Position numbers and translations under genes: made by a program. A stretch of 64,000 bases of DNA, taken from Pleurodeles waltl (taxonomy: Eukaryota; Chordata; Amphibia; Caudata; Salamandridae). Shown here piece by piece: positions 51,217-62,789 of the stretch. Positions within the stretch are counted from its first letter, which is position 1. Each line of letters opens with the position of its first letter. Under the pieces are notes generated by a model. That model worked only from the letters and a program-made list of their open reading frames with translations. It searched no databases and was not told the DNA's origin. The stretch covers positions 1 through 64,000 of the forward strand of contig NW_027150021.1 in NCBI RefSeq assembly GCF_031143425.1, given 5' to 3'.

Positions 51217-54213
51217 TGTAGGAAAGTACCATCTTGCCTGGCATGTTACCCCCATTTTTCACTGTATATATGTTGTTTTAGTTGTATGTGTCACTGGGAC
51301 CCTGGTAACCCAGGGCCCCAGTGCTCATAAGTGTGCCTGAATGTGTTACCTGTGTAGTGAATAACTGTCTCACTGAGGCTCTGCTAATCAGAAACTCAGT
51401 GGTTATGCTCTCTCATTTCTTTCCAAATTGTCACTAACAGGCTAGTGACCATTTTTACCAATTTACATTGGCTTACTGGAACACCCTTATAATTCCCTAG
51501 TATATGGTACTGAGGTACCCTGGGTATTTGGGGTTCCAGGAGATCCCTATGGGCTGCAGCATTTCTTTTGCCACCCATAGGGAGCTCTGACAATTCTTAC
51601 ACAGGCCTGCCACTGCAGCCTGAGTGAAATAACGTCCACGTTATTTCACAGCCATTTTACACTGCACTTAAGTAACTTATAAGTCACCTATATGTCTAAC
51701 CTTTACCTGGTAAAGGTTAGGTGCAAAGTTACTTAGTGTGAGGGCACCCTGGCACTAGCCAAGGTGCCCCCACATTGTTCAGAGCCAATTCCCTGAACTT
51801 TGTGAGTGCGGGGACACCATTACACGCGTGCACTACATATAGGTCACTACCTATATGTAGCTTCACAATGGTAACTCCGAATATGGCCATGTAACATGTC
51901 TATGATCATGGAATTGCCCCCTCTATGCCATCCTGGCATAGTTGGCACAATCCCATGATCCCAGTGGTCTGTAGCACAGACCCTGGTACTGCCAAACTGC
52001 CCTTCCTGGGGTTTCACTGCAGCTGCTGCTGCTGCCAACCCCTCAGACAGGCATCTGCCCTCCTGGGGTCCAGCCAGGCCTGGCCCAGGATGGCAGAACA
52101 AAGGACTTCCTCTGAGAGAGGGTGTTACACCCTCTCCCTTTGGAAAATGGTGTGAAGGCAGGGGAGGAGTAGCCTCCCCCAGCCTCTGGAAATGCTTTGT
52201 TGGGCACAGTTGTGCCCAATTCTGCATAAGCCAGTCTACACCGGTTCAGGGGACCCCTTAGCCCTGCTCTGGCGCGAAACTGGACAAAGGAAAGGGGAGT
52301 GACCACTCCCCTGACCTGCACCTCCCCTGGGAGGTGTCCAGAGCTCCTCCAGTGTGCTCCAGACCTCTGCCATCTTGGAAACAGAGGTGCTGCTGGCACA
52401 CTGGACTGCTCTGAGTGGCCAGTGCCACCAGGTGACGCCAGAGACTCCTTCTGATAGGCTCCTTCAGGTGTTAGTAGCCTATCCTCTCTCCTAGGTAGCC
52501 AAACCCTCTTTTCTGGCTATTTAGGGTCTCTGTCTCTGGGGAAACTTTAGATAACGAATGCAAGAGCTCATCCGAGTTCCTCTGCATCTCTCTCTTCACC
52601 TTCTGCCAAGGAATCGACTGCTGACCGCGCTGGAAGCCTGCAAACCTGCAACATAGTAGCAAAGACGACTACTGCAACTCTGTAACGCTGATCCTGCCGC
52701 CTTCTCGACTGTTTTCCTGCTTGTGCATGCTGTGGGGGTAGTCTGCCTCCTCTCTGCACCAGAAGCTCCGAAGAAATCTCCCGTGGGTCGACGGAATCTT
52801 CCCCCTGCAACCGCAGGCACCAAAAAGCTGCATTACCGGTCCCTTGGGTCTCCTCTCAGCACGACGAGCGAGGTCCCTCGAATCCAGCGACTCTGTCCAA
52901 ATGACCCCCACAGTCCAGTGACTCTTCAGTCCAAGTTTGGTGGAGGTAAGTCTTTGCCTCACATCGCTGGGCTGCAATGCTGGGAATCGCGACTTTTGCA
53001 GCTACTCCGGCCCCTGTGCACTTCCGGCAGAAATCCTTTGTGCACAGCCAAGCCTGGGTCCACGGCACTCTAACCTGCATTGCACGACTTTCTAAGTTGG
53101 TCTCCGGCGGCGTGGGACTCCTTTGTGCGACTTCGGGTGAGCACCGTTTCACGCATCCTCGTAGTGCCTGTTTCTGGCACTTCTCCGGGTGCTACCTGCT
53201 GCTGAGAGGGCTCCTTGTCTTGCTCGACGTCCTGTCTCTCTCCTGGTCTAATTTGCGACCTCCTGGTCCCTCCAGCGCCACAGCAGCGTCCAAAAATGCT
53301 AAACGCATGATTTGCAGCTAGCAAGGCTTGTTGGCATTCTTTCGGCGGGAAAATACCTCTGCACGACTCTCCACGGCGAGTGGGATCCGTCCACCAAAGG
53401 GGAAGTCACTAGCCCTTTTCGTTCCTGCAGAAACCTCAGCTTCTTCTGTCCAGTAGAAGCTTCTTTGCACTGCAGCTGTCATTTCCTGGGCATTTGCCCA
53501 TCTCCGACTTGCTTGTGACTTTTGGACTTGGTCCCCTTGTTCCACAGGTACCCTAGATTGGAAATCCACAGTTGTTGCATTGTTGGTTTGTGTCTTTCCT
53601 GCATTATTCCTCTAACACGACTTCTTTGTCCTCAGGGGAACTTTAGTGCACTTTGCACTCACTTTTCAGGGTCTTGGGGAGGGTTATTTTTCTAACTCTC
53701 ACTATTTTCTAATAGTCCCAGCGACCCTCTACAAGGTCACATAGGTTTGGGGTCCATTCGTGGTTCGCATTCCACTTTTGGAGTATATGGTTTGTGTTGC
53801 CCCTATCCCTATGTTCCCCCATTGCATCCTATTGTAACTATACATTGTTTGCACTGTTTTCCAAGACTATACTGCATATTTTTGCTATTGTGTATATATA
53901 TCTTGTGTATATTTGCTATCCTCTCACTGAGGGTACACTCTAAGATACTTTGGCATATTGTCATAAAAATAAAGTACCTTTATTTTTAGTATAACTGTGT
54001 ATTGTGTTTTCTTATGATATTGTGCATATGACACTAAGTGGTACTGTAGTAGCTTCACACGTCTCCTAGTTCAGCCTAAGCTGCTCTGCTAAGCTACCAT
54101 TATCTATCAGCCTAAGCTACTAGACACCCTATACACTAATAAGGGATAACTGGGCCTGGTGCAAGGTGCAAGTACCCCTTGGTACTCACTACAAGCCAGT
54201 CCAGCCTCCTACA
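51217..54213 (+). repeat. 5' LTR of element D (2997 bp)
   Basis: Complete A-type LTR with hairpin array, AG|GTAAGT near 52945, TTGTTCCACAG near 53547 and AATAAA at 53968. Confidence 0.92.
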
Positions 54214-54483
54214 TTGGTTGTGCAGCGGTGGGATAAGTGCTTTGAGACTACTTACCACTCTTGTCATTGTACTTTTCATAAGAGAAAAATATACAAAACA
54301 AGGTCAGTGTATATACACATAGCCAAAAAGTTTTGCATTTCCTCTTTTCACTCTTTTCTAAGTGCTGAAAAGTACTCCTAACTTTCTAAAAAGTTCTAAA
54401 AAGTTTTAAAAGTTTTTTCTCTGTCTTTCTAAAAGCTCTGACAAACTTTTTATCTTTTACTATCACTTTAACTCTCTCTAAAA
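54214..54483 (+). other. Leader and primer-binding site of element D
   Basis: Primer site 54215-54234, identical to that of A. AT-rich leader; no ORF. Confidence 0.7.
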
Positions 54484-56337
54484 ATGTCTGGCACAGGCCA
54501 AAATGTTGATCTGTCCAAACTTGCATATGACCACCTTAGCTGGAAAGGAGCAAGGAGTCTCTGTGTAGAGAGAGGTTTGAGTGTAGGGAAAAATCCTTCC
54601 TTGGAACTGTTACTTAACATGCTTAGAGAACAGGATAAGGCTAGAAGTGCCACATCTGTTGAAAAAGTAGCTAATGGTTCTCAATCTGATCCAGGGACTC
54701 CCCCAGGAAAAGATTCAGGAAAGAAACTTCCTAGCCTGCCCATTACTAGACAGTCTAGCATAGTTGGTAATGATGATGAGCCACACCATATAAATAGTGT
54801 TGTCTCACATCATAGCAAAAGCATTTATTCTCACCATACTGGTAGTGATGTTTCTGTTAGCCAAGCTGTTAGGGTGGCTTCTGTAAGGGACAGGTCTCCT
54901 TCTGTCCATTCTCACCATACTTCTGTTTCAAAGCATGTCCCTCCCACCCACCCTGATGACAGATTGTTAGAAAGGGAGCTCAATAGATTGAGAGTGGAAC
55001 AAACCAGACTGAAGCTCAAGAAGCAACAGCTGGATTTGGATAGACAGACTTTAGAAGTAGAGAAGGAGAGACAGAAACTGGGTTTAGAAACCCATGGTGG
55101 CAGCAGCAGTATTCCCCATAGTCATCCTGCAAAAGAGCATGATTCCAGGAATCTGCACAAGATAGTTCCCCCTTATAAGGAGGGGGATGACATTAACAAG
55201 TGGTTTGCTGCACTTGAGAGGGCCTGTGTTGTACAGGATGTCCCTCAAAGGCAGTGGGCTGCTATCCTATGGCTATCATTTAATGGAAAAGGTAGGGATA
55301 GGCTCCTTACTGTGAAAGAAAATGATGCTAATAATTTCCAAGTTCTTAAGAATGCACTCCTGGATGGTTATGGCTTAACCACTGAACAATACAGGATGAA
55401 GTTCAGAGAGACCAAAAAGGAGTCTTCACAAGACTGGGTTGATTTCATTGACCATTCAGTGAAGGCCTTGGAGGGGTGGTTACATGGCAGTAAAGTTACT
55501 GATTATGACAGCCTGTATAACTTGATCCTGAGAGAGCATATTCTTAATAATTGTGTGTCTGATTTGTTGCACCAGTACTTGGTGGACTCTGATCTGACCT
55601 CTCCCCAAGAATTGGGAAAGAAGGCAGACAAATGGGTCAGAACAAGGGTGAACAGAAAAGTTCATACAAGGGGTGACAAAGATGGCAACAAAAAGAAGGA
55701 TGGTAAGTCTTCTGACAAGGGTGGGGACAAATCTAAAAATGAGTCTTCATCAGGCCCACAAAAACACTCTGGTGGGGGTGGTGGGCCCAAATCCTCTTTT
55801 AATCAGAACAAGGAAAAGAAACCATGGTGCTATTTATGTAAAATAAAAGGCCATTGGACAACAGATCCCAGTTGTCCAAAGAAAGGCACCAAGCCTCCTA
55901 CCACTACAACCCCTACTGCTACATCTAGTGTCCCTACTAATAGCAGTGGTGGTGGGAGCAAACCTACTAATAGCCAATCCAAGGGAGTAGCTGGGTTCAC
56001 TATTGGTAACTTAGTTGGGGTTGGCCTTGTTAGGGAGGCCACAGAGGCTGTGTTAGTCTCTGAGGGGGCTATTGATTTAGCCACCTTAGTTGCTTGTCCC
56101 CTTAATATGGATAAGTACAAGCAGCTACCCCTAATAAATGGTGTTGAGGTTCAGGCCTACAGGGACACTGTTGCCAGTGTGACTATGGTCATAGAGAAAC
56201 TGGTCCACCCTGAACAACACCTACTTGGTCACCAGTACCAAGTAACCGATGCTCACAACAACACACTTAGCCACCCCATGGCTGTTGTAAATCTCAACTG
56301 GGGGGGGGGGTTACTGGTCCAAAGAAAGTTGAGGTAG
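54484..56337 (+). CDS. gag: Gag and N-terminal protease of element D
   Basis: 617-codon ORF, the same length as in A, with coiled coil, capsid and CX2CX4HX6C zinc knuckle intact. The protease motif is DTVAS (GTT at 56170-56172 for the Gly codon), which should abolish the aspartic protease. As in A, an 11-G run (56300-56310) puts the rest of the protease in another frame, so the final residues before the TAG are not native. Confidence 0.87.
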   Translation: MSGTGQNVDLSKLAYDHLSWKGARSLCVERGLSVGKNPSLELLLNMLREQDKARSATSVEKVANGSQSDPGTPPGKDSGKKLPSLPITRQSSIVGNDDEPHHINSVVSHHSKSIYSHHTGSDVSVSQAVRVASVRDRSPSVHSHHTSVSKHVPPTHPDDRLLERELNRLRVEQTRLKLKKQQLDLDRQTLEVEKERQKLGLETHGGSSSIPHSHPAKEHDSRNLHKIVPPYKEGDDINKWFAALERACVVQDVPQRQWAAILWLSFNGKGRDRLLTVKENDANNFQVLKNALLDGYGLTTEQYRMKFRETKKESSQDWVDFIDHSVKALEGWLHGSKVTDYDSLYNLILREHILNNCVSDLLHQYLVDSDLTSPQELGKKADKWVRTRVNRKVHTRGDKDGNKKKDGKSSDKGGDKSKNESSSGPQKHSGGGGGPKSSFNQNKEKKPWCYLCKIKGHWTTDPSCPKKGTKPPTTTTPTATSSVPTNSSGGGSKPTNSQSKGVAGFTIGNLVGVGLVREATEAVLVSEGAIDLATLVACPLNMDKYKQLPLINGVEVQAYRDTVASVTMVIEKLVHPEQHLLGHQYQVTDAHNNTLSHPMAVVNLNWGGGLLVQRKLR

Positions 56338-57590
56338 CTTCAGATTTACCTGTAGACTGTCTATTAGGGAATGATTTGGAGACATCAGCTTGGTCAGATG
56401 TGGAGTTGAAGGCCCATGCAGCAATGCTGGGCATCCCAGGGCATATTTTTGCTTTGACAAGGGCTCAGGCCAAAAAGCAAAAAGGACAGGGAAGCTTGGA
56501 TCCTGGAACAATGGACCAAGTGCTCCCTAAAGCTAGGGCTAGTAGAAGCAAACCACTTCCTACTATCCCTCCCTCTACAGTGGATTCAACTTCTGAGGAA
56601 GAAGAATTCCCTCCCTGTGCAGAACCTACACCAGAGGAGCTGGAAGCAGACACTGCTGAGCTTTTGGGTGAAGGGGGGCCTGCCAGAGAGGAGCTGAGTG
56701 TGGCACAGCAAACCTGTCCCACATTAGAGGGTCTCAGACAGCAAGCTGTCAAACAGGCTAATGGGGATGTCAGTGACTCTCACAGAGTTTACTGGGAGGA
56801 CAACCTCTTGTACACTGAGCATAGGGATCCTAAACCTGGAGCTGCCAGGAGATTAGTGATTCCTCAGGAGTACAGAAAGTTCCTCCTAACCCTGGCACAT
56901 GACATTCCCCTAGCTGGGCATCTAGGACAAATGAAAACTTGGGACAGGCTTGTTCCCCTGTTTCATTGGCCTAGAATGTCTGAGGACACAAAGGAATTTT
57001 GTAAGTCCTGTGAAACCTGTCAAGCCAGTGGCAAGACAGGTGGCACCCCAAAGGCACCCCTTATTCCACTGCCTGTGGTTGGGGTTCCCTTTGAAAGGGT
57101 AGGGGTTGACATAGTTGGCCCCCTTGACCCTTCTACTGCTTCAGGCAATAGATTTATCTTGGTGGTAGTGGACCATGCCACAAGATATCCTGAAGCTATT
57201 CCTTTAAGGACCACTACAGCACCTGCAGTGGCAAAGGCCCTCCTGGGAATATTTTCCAGGGTGGGCTTCCCAAAGGAAGTAGTATCAGACAGGGGAAGCA
57301 ATTTCATGTCTGCATACTTAAAGGCCATGTGGAAGGAGTGTGGTGTAACGTACAAGTTCACAACACCCTATCATCCACAAACAAATGGACTGGTGGAGAG
57401 ATTTAATAAAACTCTCAAAGGCATGATTATGGGTCTCCCTGAAAAACTCCGCAGGAGATGGGATATCCTTCTACCATGCCTCCTTTTTGCCTACAGGGAG
57501 GTACCCCAGAAAGGAGTGGGCTTCAGCGCCTTTGAACTTCTTTTTAGACACCCTGTTAGGGGTCCACTCACACTTGTAAAGGAGGGTTGG
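56311..57590 (+). pseudogene. pol: Protease end and truncated integrase of element D
   Basis: Protease LLGND, linker, and integrase with HHCC zinc site, VDIVGP, SDRGSN and GLVERF all present and in frame. It ends in LTLVKEGW at the E insertion. The GPY/F module and RT are missing. The fused reading into E's LTR after 57590 is not biological. Confidence 0.9.
57586..57590. repeat. Probable target-site duplication of element E, left copy (GTTGG)
   Basis: Five bases of D directly before E's LTR. The right copy would lie after E's far LTR, outside the window, so the duplication is not confirmed. Confidence 0.45.
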
Positions 57591-60259
57591 TGTAGGAAGT
57601 TGGCTCTGTATGTGCTATTTCAAAGTAAGGAATAGCATGCACAGAGTCCAAGGGTTCCCCTTAGGGGTAAAATAGTGGTAAAAAGAGATAATACTAATGC
57701 TCTATTTTGTGGTAGTGTGGTCGAGCAGTAGGCTTATCCAAGGAGTAGTGTTAAGCATTTGTTGTACATACACATAGACAATAAATGAGGTACACACACT
57801 CAGAGACAAATCCAGCCAATAGGTTTTGTTATAGAAAAATATCTTTTCTTAGTTTATTTTAAGAACCACAGGTTCAAATTTAACATGTAATATCTTGTTT
57901 GAAAGGTATTGCAGGTAAGTACATTAGGAACTTTGAATCATTTCAATTGCATGTATACTTTTCAAGTTATTCACAAATAGCTACTTTAAAAGTGGACACA
58001 GTGCAATTTTCACAGTTCCTGGGGGAGGTAAGTTTTTGTTAGTTTTACCAGGTAAGTAAGACACTTACAGGGTTCAGTTCTTGGTCCAAGGTAGCCCACC
58101 GTTGGGGGTTCAGAGCAACCCCAAAGTCACCACACCAGCAGCTCAGGGCCGGTCAGGTGCAGAGTTCAAAGTGGTGCCCAAAACGCATAGGCTAGAATGG
58201 AGAGAAGGAGGTGCCCCGGTTCCGGTCTGCTTGCAGGTAAGTACCCGCGTCTTCGGAGGGCAGACCAGGGGGGTTTTGTAGGGCACCGGGGGGAACACAA
58301 GCCCACACAGAAATTTCACCCTCAGCAGCGCGGGGGCGGCCGGGTGCAGTGTAGAAACAAGCGTCGGGTTTTCAATGTTAGTCTATGAGAGATCAAGGGA
58401 TCTCTTCAGCGCTGCAGGCAGGCAAGGGGGGGCTTCCTCGGGGAAACCTCCACTTGGGCAAGGGAGAGGGACTCCTGGGGGTCACTTCTGCAGTGAAAGT
58501 CCGGTCCTTCAGGTCCTGGGGGCTGCGGGTGCAGGGTCTTTTCCAGGCGTCGGGACTTAGGTTTCAGAGAGTCGCGGTCAGGGGAAGCCTCGGGATTCCC
58601 TCTGCAGGCGGCGCTGTGGGGGCTCAGGGGGGACAGGTTTTGGTACTCACAGTCGTAGAGTAGTCCGGGGGTCCTCCCTGAGGTGTTGGTTCTCCACCAG
58701 CCGAGTCGGGGTCGCCGGGTGCAGTGTTGCAAGTCTCACGCTTCTTGCGGGGAGTTGCAGGGTTCTTTAAAGCTGCTTCTTGAGACAAAGTTGCAGTCTT
58801 TTTGGAGCAGGTCCGCTGTCCTCGGGAGTTTCTTGTCGTCGTCGAAGCAGGGCAGTCCTCAGAGGATTCAGAGGTCGCTGGTCCCTTTGGAAGGCGTCGC
58901 TGGAGCAGAGTTCTTTGGAAGGCAGGAGACAGGCCGGTGAGTTTCTGGAGCCAAGGCAGTTGTTGTCTTCTGGTCTTCCTCTGCAGGGGTTTTCAGCTGG
59001 GCAGTCCTTCTTGTTGTTGTTGCAGGAATCTAATTTTCTAGGGTTCAGGGTAGCCCTTAAATACTAAATTTAAGGGTGTGTTTAGGTCTGGGGGGTTAGT
59101 AGCCAATGGCTACTAGCCCTGAGGGTGGGTACACCCTCTTTGTGCCTCCTCCCAAGGGGAGGGGGTCACATTCCTATCCCTATTGGGGGAATCCTCCTTC
59201 TACAAGATGGAGGATTTCTAAAAGTCAGAGTCACCTCAGCTCAGGACACCTTAGGGGCTGTCCTGACTGGCCAGTGACTCCTCCTTGTTTTTCTCATTAT
59301 CTCTCCTGGACTTGCCGCCAAAAGTGGGGGCTGGGTCCAGGAGGCGGGCATCTCCACTAGCTGGAGTGCCCTGGGGCATTGTAACACGAAGCTTGAGCCT
59401 TTGAAGCTCACTGCTAGGTGTTACAGTTCCTGCAGGGGGGAGGTGTGAAGCACCTCCACCCAGAGCAGGCTTTGTTTCTGTCCTCAGAGAGCACAAAGGC
59501 TCTCACCGCATGAGGTCAGACACTCGTCTCTCAGCAGCAGGCTGGCACAGACCAGTCAGTCCTGCACTGAACAATTGGGTAAAATACAGGGGTTATCTCT
59601 AAAATGCCCTCTGTGTGCATTTTTTAATAAATCCAACACTGGCATCAGTGTGGGTTTATAATTCTGAGAAGTTTGATACTAAACTTCCCAGTATTCAGTG
59701 TAGCCATTATGGAGCTGTGTAGTTCGTTTTTGACAGACTCCCAGCCCATATACTCTTATGGCTACCCTGCACTTACAATGTCTAAGGTTTTGCTTAGACA
59801 CTGTAGGGGCATAGTGCTCATGCACATATGCCCTCACCTGTGGTGGGCTGTAAGGCCTACTAGAGGGGTGACTTACCTATGCCACAGGCAGTGGGAGGTT
59901 GGCATGGCACCCTGAGGGGAGTGCCATGTCGACTTAGTCATTTTCTCCCCATCAGCACACACAAGCTGGCAAGCAGTGTGTCTGTGCTGAGTGAGGGGTC
60001 CCTAGGGTGGCATAAGACATGCTGCAGCCCTTAGAGACCTTCCCTGGCATCAGGGCCCTTGGTACCAGGGGTACCAGTTACAAGGGACTTACCTAGGTGC
60101 CAGGGTTGTGCCAATTGTGGAAACAATGGTACATTTTAGGTGAAAGAACACTGGTGCTGGGGCCTGGTTAGCAGGGTCCCAGCACACTTCTCAGTCAAGT
60201 CAGCATCAGTATCAGGCAAAAAGTGGAGGGTAACTGCAACAGGGAGCCATTTCTTTACA
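57591..60259 (-). repeat. 3' LTR of element E (2669 bp)
   Basis: On the plus strand TGTAGGAAGTTGG to TTCTTTACA; in sense TGTAAAGAAATGG...CTTCCTACA. Sense AATAAA is at 57853-57858, ~263 bp before the LTR end, the same layout as family 1. It has four copies of sense ACTTACCT (AGGTAAGT on the plus strand at 57913, 58026, 58050, 58235) and a G/C-rich middle. No convincing ORF. Confidence 0.9.
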
Positions 60260-60380
60260 CAAGCCCCCCCCCCCAGCCCACAGGCCAGGAGACTCAGCCA
60301 AAGCTGGGAGAGTCTTCCTAGTCTGTCAGGCGAGGAAGAGTAGAGGAAATAGGCTGGTTTGTTGCAGGGCCTACTCTGCC
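60260..60380 (-). other. Polypurine tract and 3' untranslated stretch of element E
   Basis: Eleven C on the plus strand (60264-60274) next to the LTR form the polypurine tract in sense. The ~100 bp from there to the stop codon hold no recognisable feature. Confidence 0.72.
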
Positions 60381-62789
60381 TTACATCCTCCTGTTCAGGT
60401 CATTCCCTCTGGGGAACTGACCCACTTCCACAGTGATAGGACCTAGTCTGAACTGCCTCTTGTCTGTGCTTTTTATGTCTTCACCCATTCTCTCTATTTT
60501 GGGGTTAGAGGTATCCACCTCTGCTAATCTTATCTTAGCCAGGGTCACCCCTAGCTTACCCAAAGAGGTTACCCAGAGCTGGAGTAACCCCACCATGACC
60601 AACAGGGTCAGGGGGCCTAACTTGCTATTTGGCATGGGGTCAGACCACCATGCCAAGGATAGTGCAGCCATAAAGGCTAACACCCAGCAGATACCACTGA
60701 CAGCTATCAGTGCCCAGAACCACACCTTTAGCTCTTCACCTACAAGGGAAGGGGCTAAGTTACAGGCTTCTTTGGGTTCAGGGTCCCTGTCTGCTGTATT
60801 AGAGTGGGGGGTTACCACATCTTGTAGTAAACACCCTTCTTCCACTCTTTCTTCTGTTAGCTGAGGAGCCACCCACTCAGGCTTAACAGTTGCCTGACTA
60901 GCCAGGACTTCTTGTGGGTCAGGTTGGACTTTATCAGAGCCACTTTTGGAGTTCTCCCCTACTGGAGCAGAATCTCCTTGGCTTGCTGGAACCTTGGCTA
61001 AAGGTTGTCCACCTTTCCTACTCTGTTTCCTTTTCTTTTTCTTCTGGGGCCTACTTGCATTTACTGCAGAGGCAGGCACTCCAGAATCTTTGGGAGAGGA
61101 CTGGCACTGGACCAGTTCCTCTCTTGGGCTCTGACTAACCTCTGGGTAGTCATTTCCAAGGAGACAATCAAGGGGGAGGTCTGTACTGACTACCACCCTT
61201 CTCCAGCTAAAAGTCCCACCCACTTCTATGGGCACAAAAGCCACATGCCTATCAGTGACCCTGTCTGGGCTAACTCTTACTCTGGCCATCTCACCTGGAA
61301 TGTACTGGTTTGAGAACACCAGCCTGTCATGCACAATAGTGTGACTGGCACAAGTGTCTCTCAGGGCAGTGGCTGGGTTTCCATTCACCAGTAGGTGGTG
61401 GAAGTGTCTACTTCCCTCTGGAATCTCCAACTCACCTGCTGGGCCCTTTTTCCAGTTGAAGGCTATGAAGACCTCCTCCTCTGAGGAGTCGTCTCCAATG
61501 GCTACACTGGTCACCCCTGGAGTTTTGCTAAGGGGTTTGTTTTTGGGACAAGAAGTGTCCTTGGTGTGGTGCCCTGTCTGTTTACAGTTATGGCACCATG
61601 CCTTAGTGGCATCCCAGCTCTTACCCTGGTACCCACCTTTGTTTTGGGTTGTGTCTCTGGGCCCACCCACCTGTTCTGGTTGTTGGGGGCCTACAGGGGA
61701 CTCTTTTTCTTTGTTTCTAGTGTCACCCACTTTCTCCTGGGGAGGCTTTGTAACCCCTTTCTTTTGGTCACCCCCAGTGAAAGTTTTGGTTACCCTAGTC
61801 TTGACCCAGTGGTCTGCCTTCTTTCCCAATTCTTGGGGAGAAATTGGACCTAGGTCTACCAGATACTGATGCAACTTTTCATTGAAGCAGTTACTTAAAA
61901 TGTGTTCTTTCATAAACAAATTATAAAGCCCATCATAGTCATACACTTCATTTCCAGTTACCCAACCATCCAGTGTTTTCACTGAGTAGTCAACATAATC
62001 AACCCAGGTCTGGCTCGAGGATTTTTGAGCCCCCCTGAATCTAATCCTATACTCCTCGGTGGAGAATCCAAAGCCCTTAATCAGGGTACCCTTCATGAGG
62101 TCATAAGATTCTGCATCTTTTTTAGAGAGTGTGAGGAGTCTATCCCTACACTTTCCTGTGAACATTTCCCAAAGGAGAGCACCCCAGTGAGATTTGTTCA
62201 CTTTTCTGGTTTCACAAGCCCTCTCAAAAGCTGTGAACCATTTGGTGATGTCATCACCATCTTCATATTTAGTTACAATCCCTTTGGGGATTTTCAACAT
62301 GTCAGGAGAATCTCTGACCCTATTTATGTTGCTGCCACCATTGATGGGTCCTAGGCCCATCTCTTGTCTTTCCCTTTCTATGGCTAGGATCTGTCTTTCC
62401 AAAGCCACTCTTTTGGCCATCCTGGCTAACTGGATGTCCTCTTCACTGGAGTTATCCTCAGTGATTTCAGAGTTGTTGGTCCCTCCTGTGAGGGAACCAG
62501 CATCTCTGACTATTATTTGTGGAGTCAGGGCTTGAGAAGCCCTGTTCTCCCTAGATAGGACTGGTGGGGGGGAATCACCCTCCAAGTCACTATCTTCATC
62601 CTCTGTGTTGCCATCCTCAGAGGGGTTGGCCTTTTCAAACTCTGCCAACAGCTCCTGGAGCTGTAGTTTGGAAGGTCTGGGGCCCATTACTATTTTCTTT
62701 ATTTTACAGAGTGACATTAGCTCCCTCATTTTAAGATGGAGGTAAGGTGTGGTGTCGAGTTCCACCACATTCACATCTGTGCTAGACAT
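60381..62789 (-). CDS. Gag-protease protein with two C-terminal membrane segments (element E)
   Basis: Unbroken 802-codon ORF. Residues 1-~60: helical, SAP-like in pattern (weak). ~110-145: acidic then charged coiled coil. ~165-335: capsid clearly homologous to family 1 (GDDITKWF, YRIRFRGAQ, SPQELGKKADHWV), with SCAN-like second half. Zinc knuckle C399-C402-H407-C414 (CX2CX4HX6C). Protease-like domain with DTCAS at 478-482, where the invariant Gly of DTG is Cys, and LLGND at 543-547. Basic patch KKKKRK 583-588. Then two hydrophobic segments, ~689-715 (rich in Trp) and ~724-746, and a charged tail. Where pol should follow there is this membrane pair instead. It is not a retroviral envelope by anything I can see (no signal peptide, no large ectodomain). 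It could tether Gag to membranes. Confidence 0.88.
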   Translation of the reverse strand: MSSTDVNVVELDTTPYLHLKMRELMSLCKIKKIVMGPRPSKLQLQELLAEFEKANPSEDGNTEDEDSDLEGDSPPPVLSRENRASQALTPQIIVRDAGSLTGGTNNSEITEDNSSEEDIQLARMAKRVALERQILAIERERQEMGLGPINGGSNINRVRDSPDMLKIPKGIVTKYEDGDDITKWFTAFERACETRKVNKSHWGALLWEMFTGKCRDRLLTLSKKDAESYDLMKGTLIKGFGFSTEEYRIRFRGAQKSSSQTWVDYVDYSVKTLDGWVTGNEVYDYDGLYNLFMKEHILSNCFNEKLHQYLVDLGPISPQELGKKADHWVKTRVTKTFTGGDQKKGVTKPPQEKVGDTRNKEKESPVGPQQPEQVGGPRDTTQNKGGYQGKSWDATKAWCHNCKQTGHHTKDTSCPKNKPLSKTPGVTSVAIGDDSSEEEVFIAFNWKKGPAGELEIPEGSRHFHHLLVNGNPATALRDTCASHTIVHDRLVFSNQYIPGEMARVRVSPDRVTDRHVAFVPIEVGGTFSWRRVVVSTDLPLDCLLGNDYPEVSQSPREELVQCQSSPKDSGVPASAVNASRPQKKKKRKQSRKGGQPLAKVPASQGDSAPVGENSKSGSDKVQPDPQEVLASQATVKPEWVAPQLTEERVEEGCLLQDVVTPHSNTADRDPEPKEACNLAPSLVGEELKVWFWALIAVSGICWVLAFMAALSLAWWSDPMPNSKLGPLTLLVMVGLLQLWVTSLGKLGVTLAKIRLAEVDTSNPKIERMGEDIKSTDKRQFRLGPITVEVGQFPRGNDLNRRM

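Larger units (their letters stand above)
51217..57590 (+). mobile_element. Element D: Gmr1-like retrotransposon, interrupted by E
   Basis: 5' LTR 51217-54213, leader, gag-protease 54484-56310, integrase to 57590. E is inserted inside the integrase; RT, RNase H and the 3' LTR would lie beyond the window. The flank on the left is GCACTG. Confidence 0.88.

Noticed and set aside
57600..60250. Host gene exons in the GC-rich stretch with GTAAGT motifs
   Set aside because: The whole stretch is repeated at 63055-64000 as the partner LTR; reading frames there are short, overlapping and without domains.
60381..60830. Envelope gene in element E
   Set aside because: Two hydrophobic segments at the end of Gag-protease are present, but no signal peptide, furin-type site or large Cys-rich ectodomain; calling it env is not supported.
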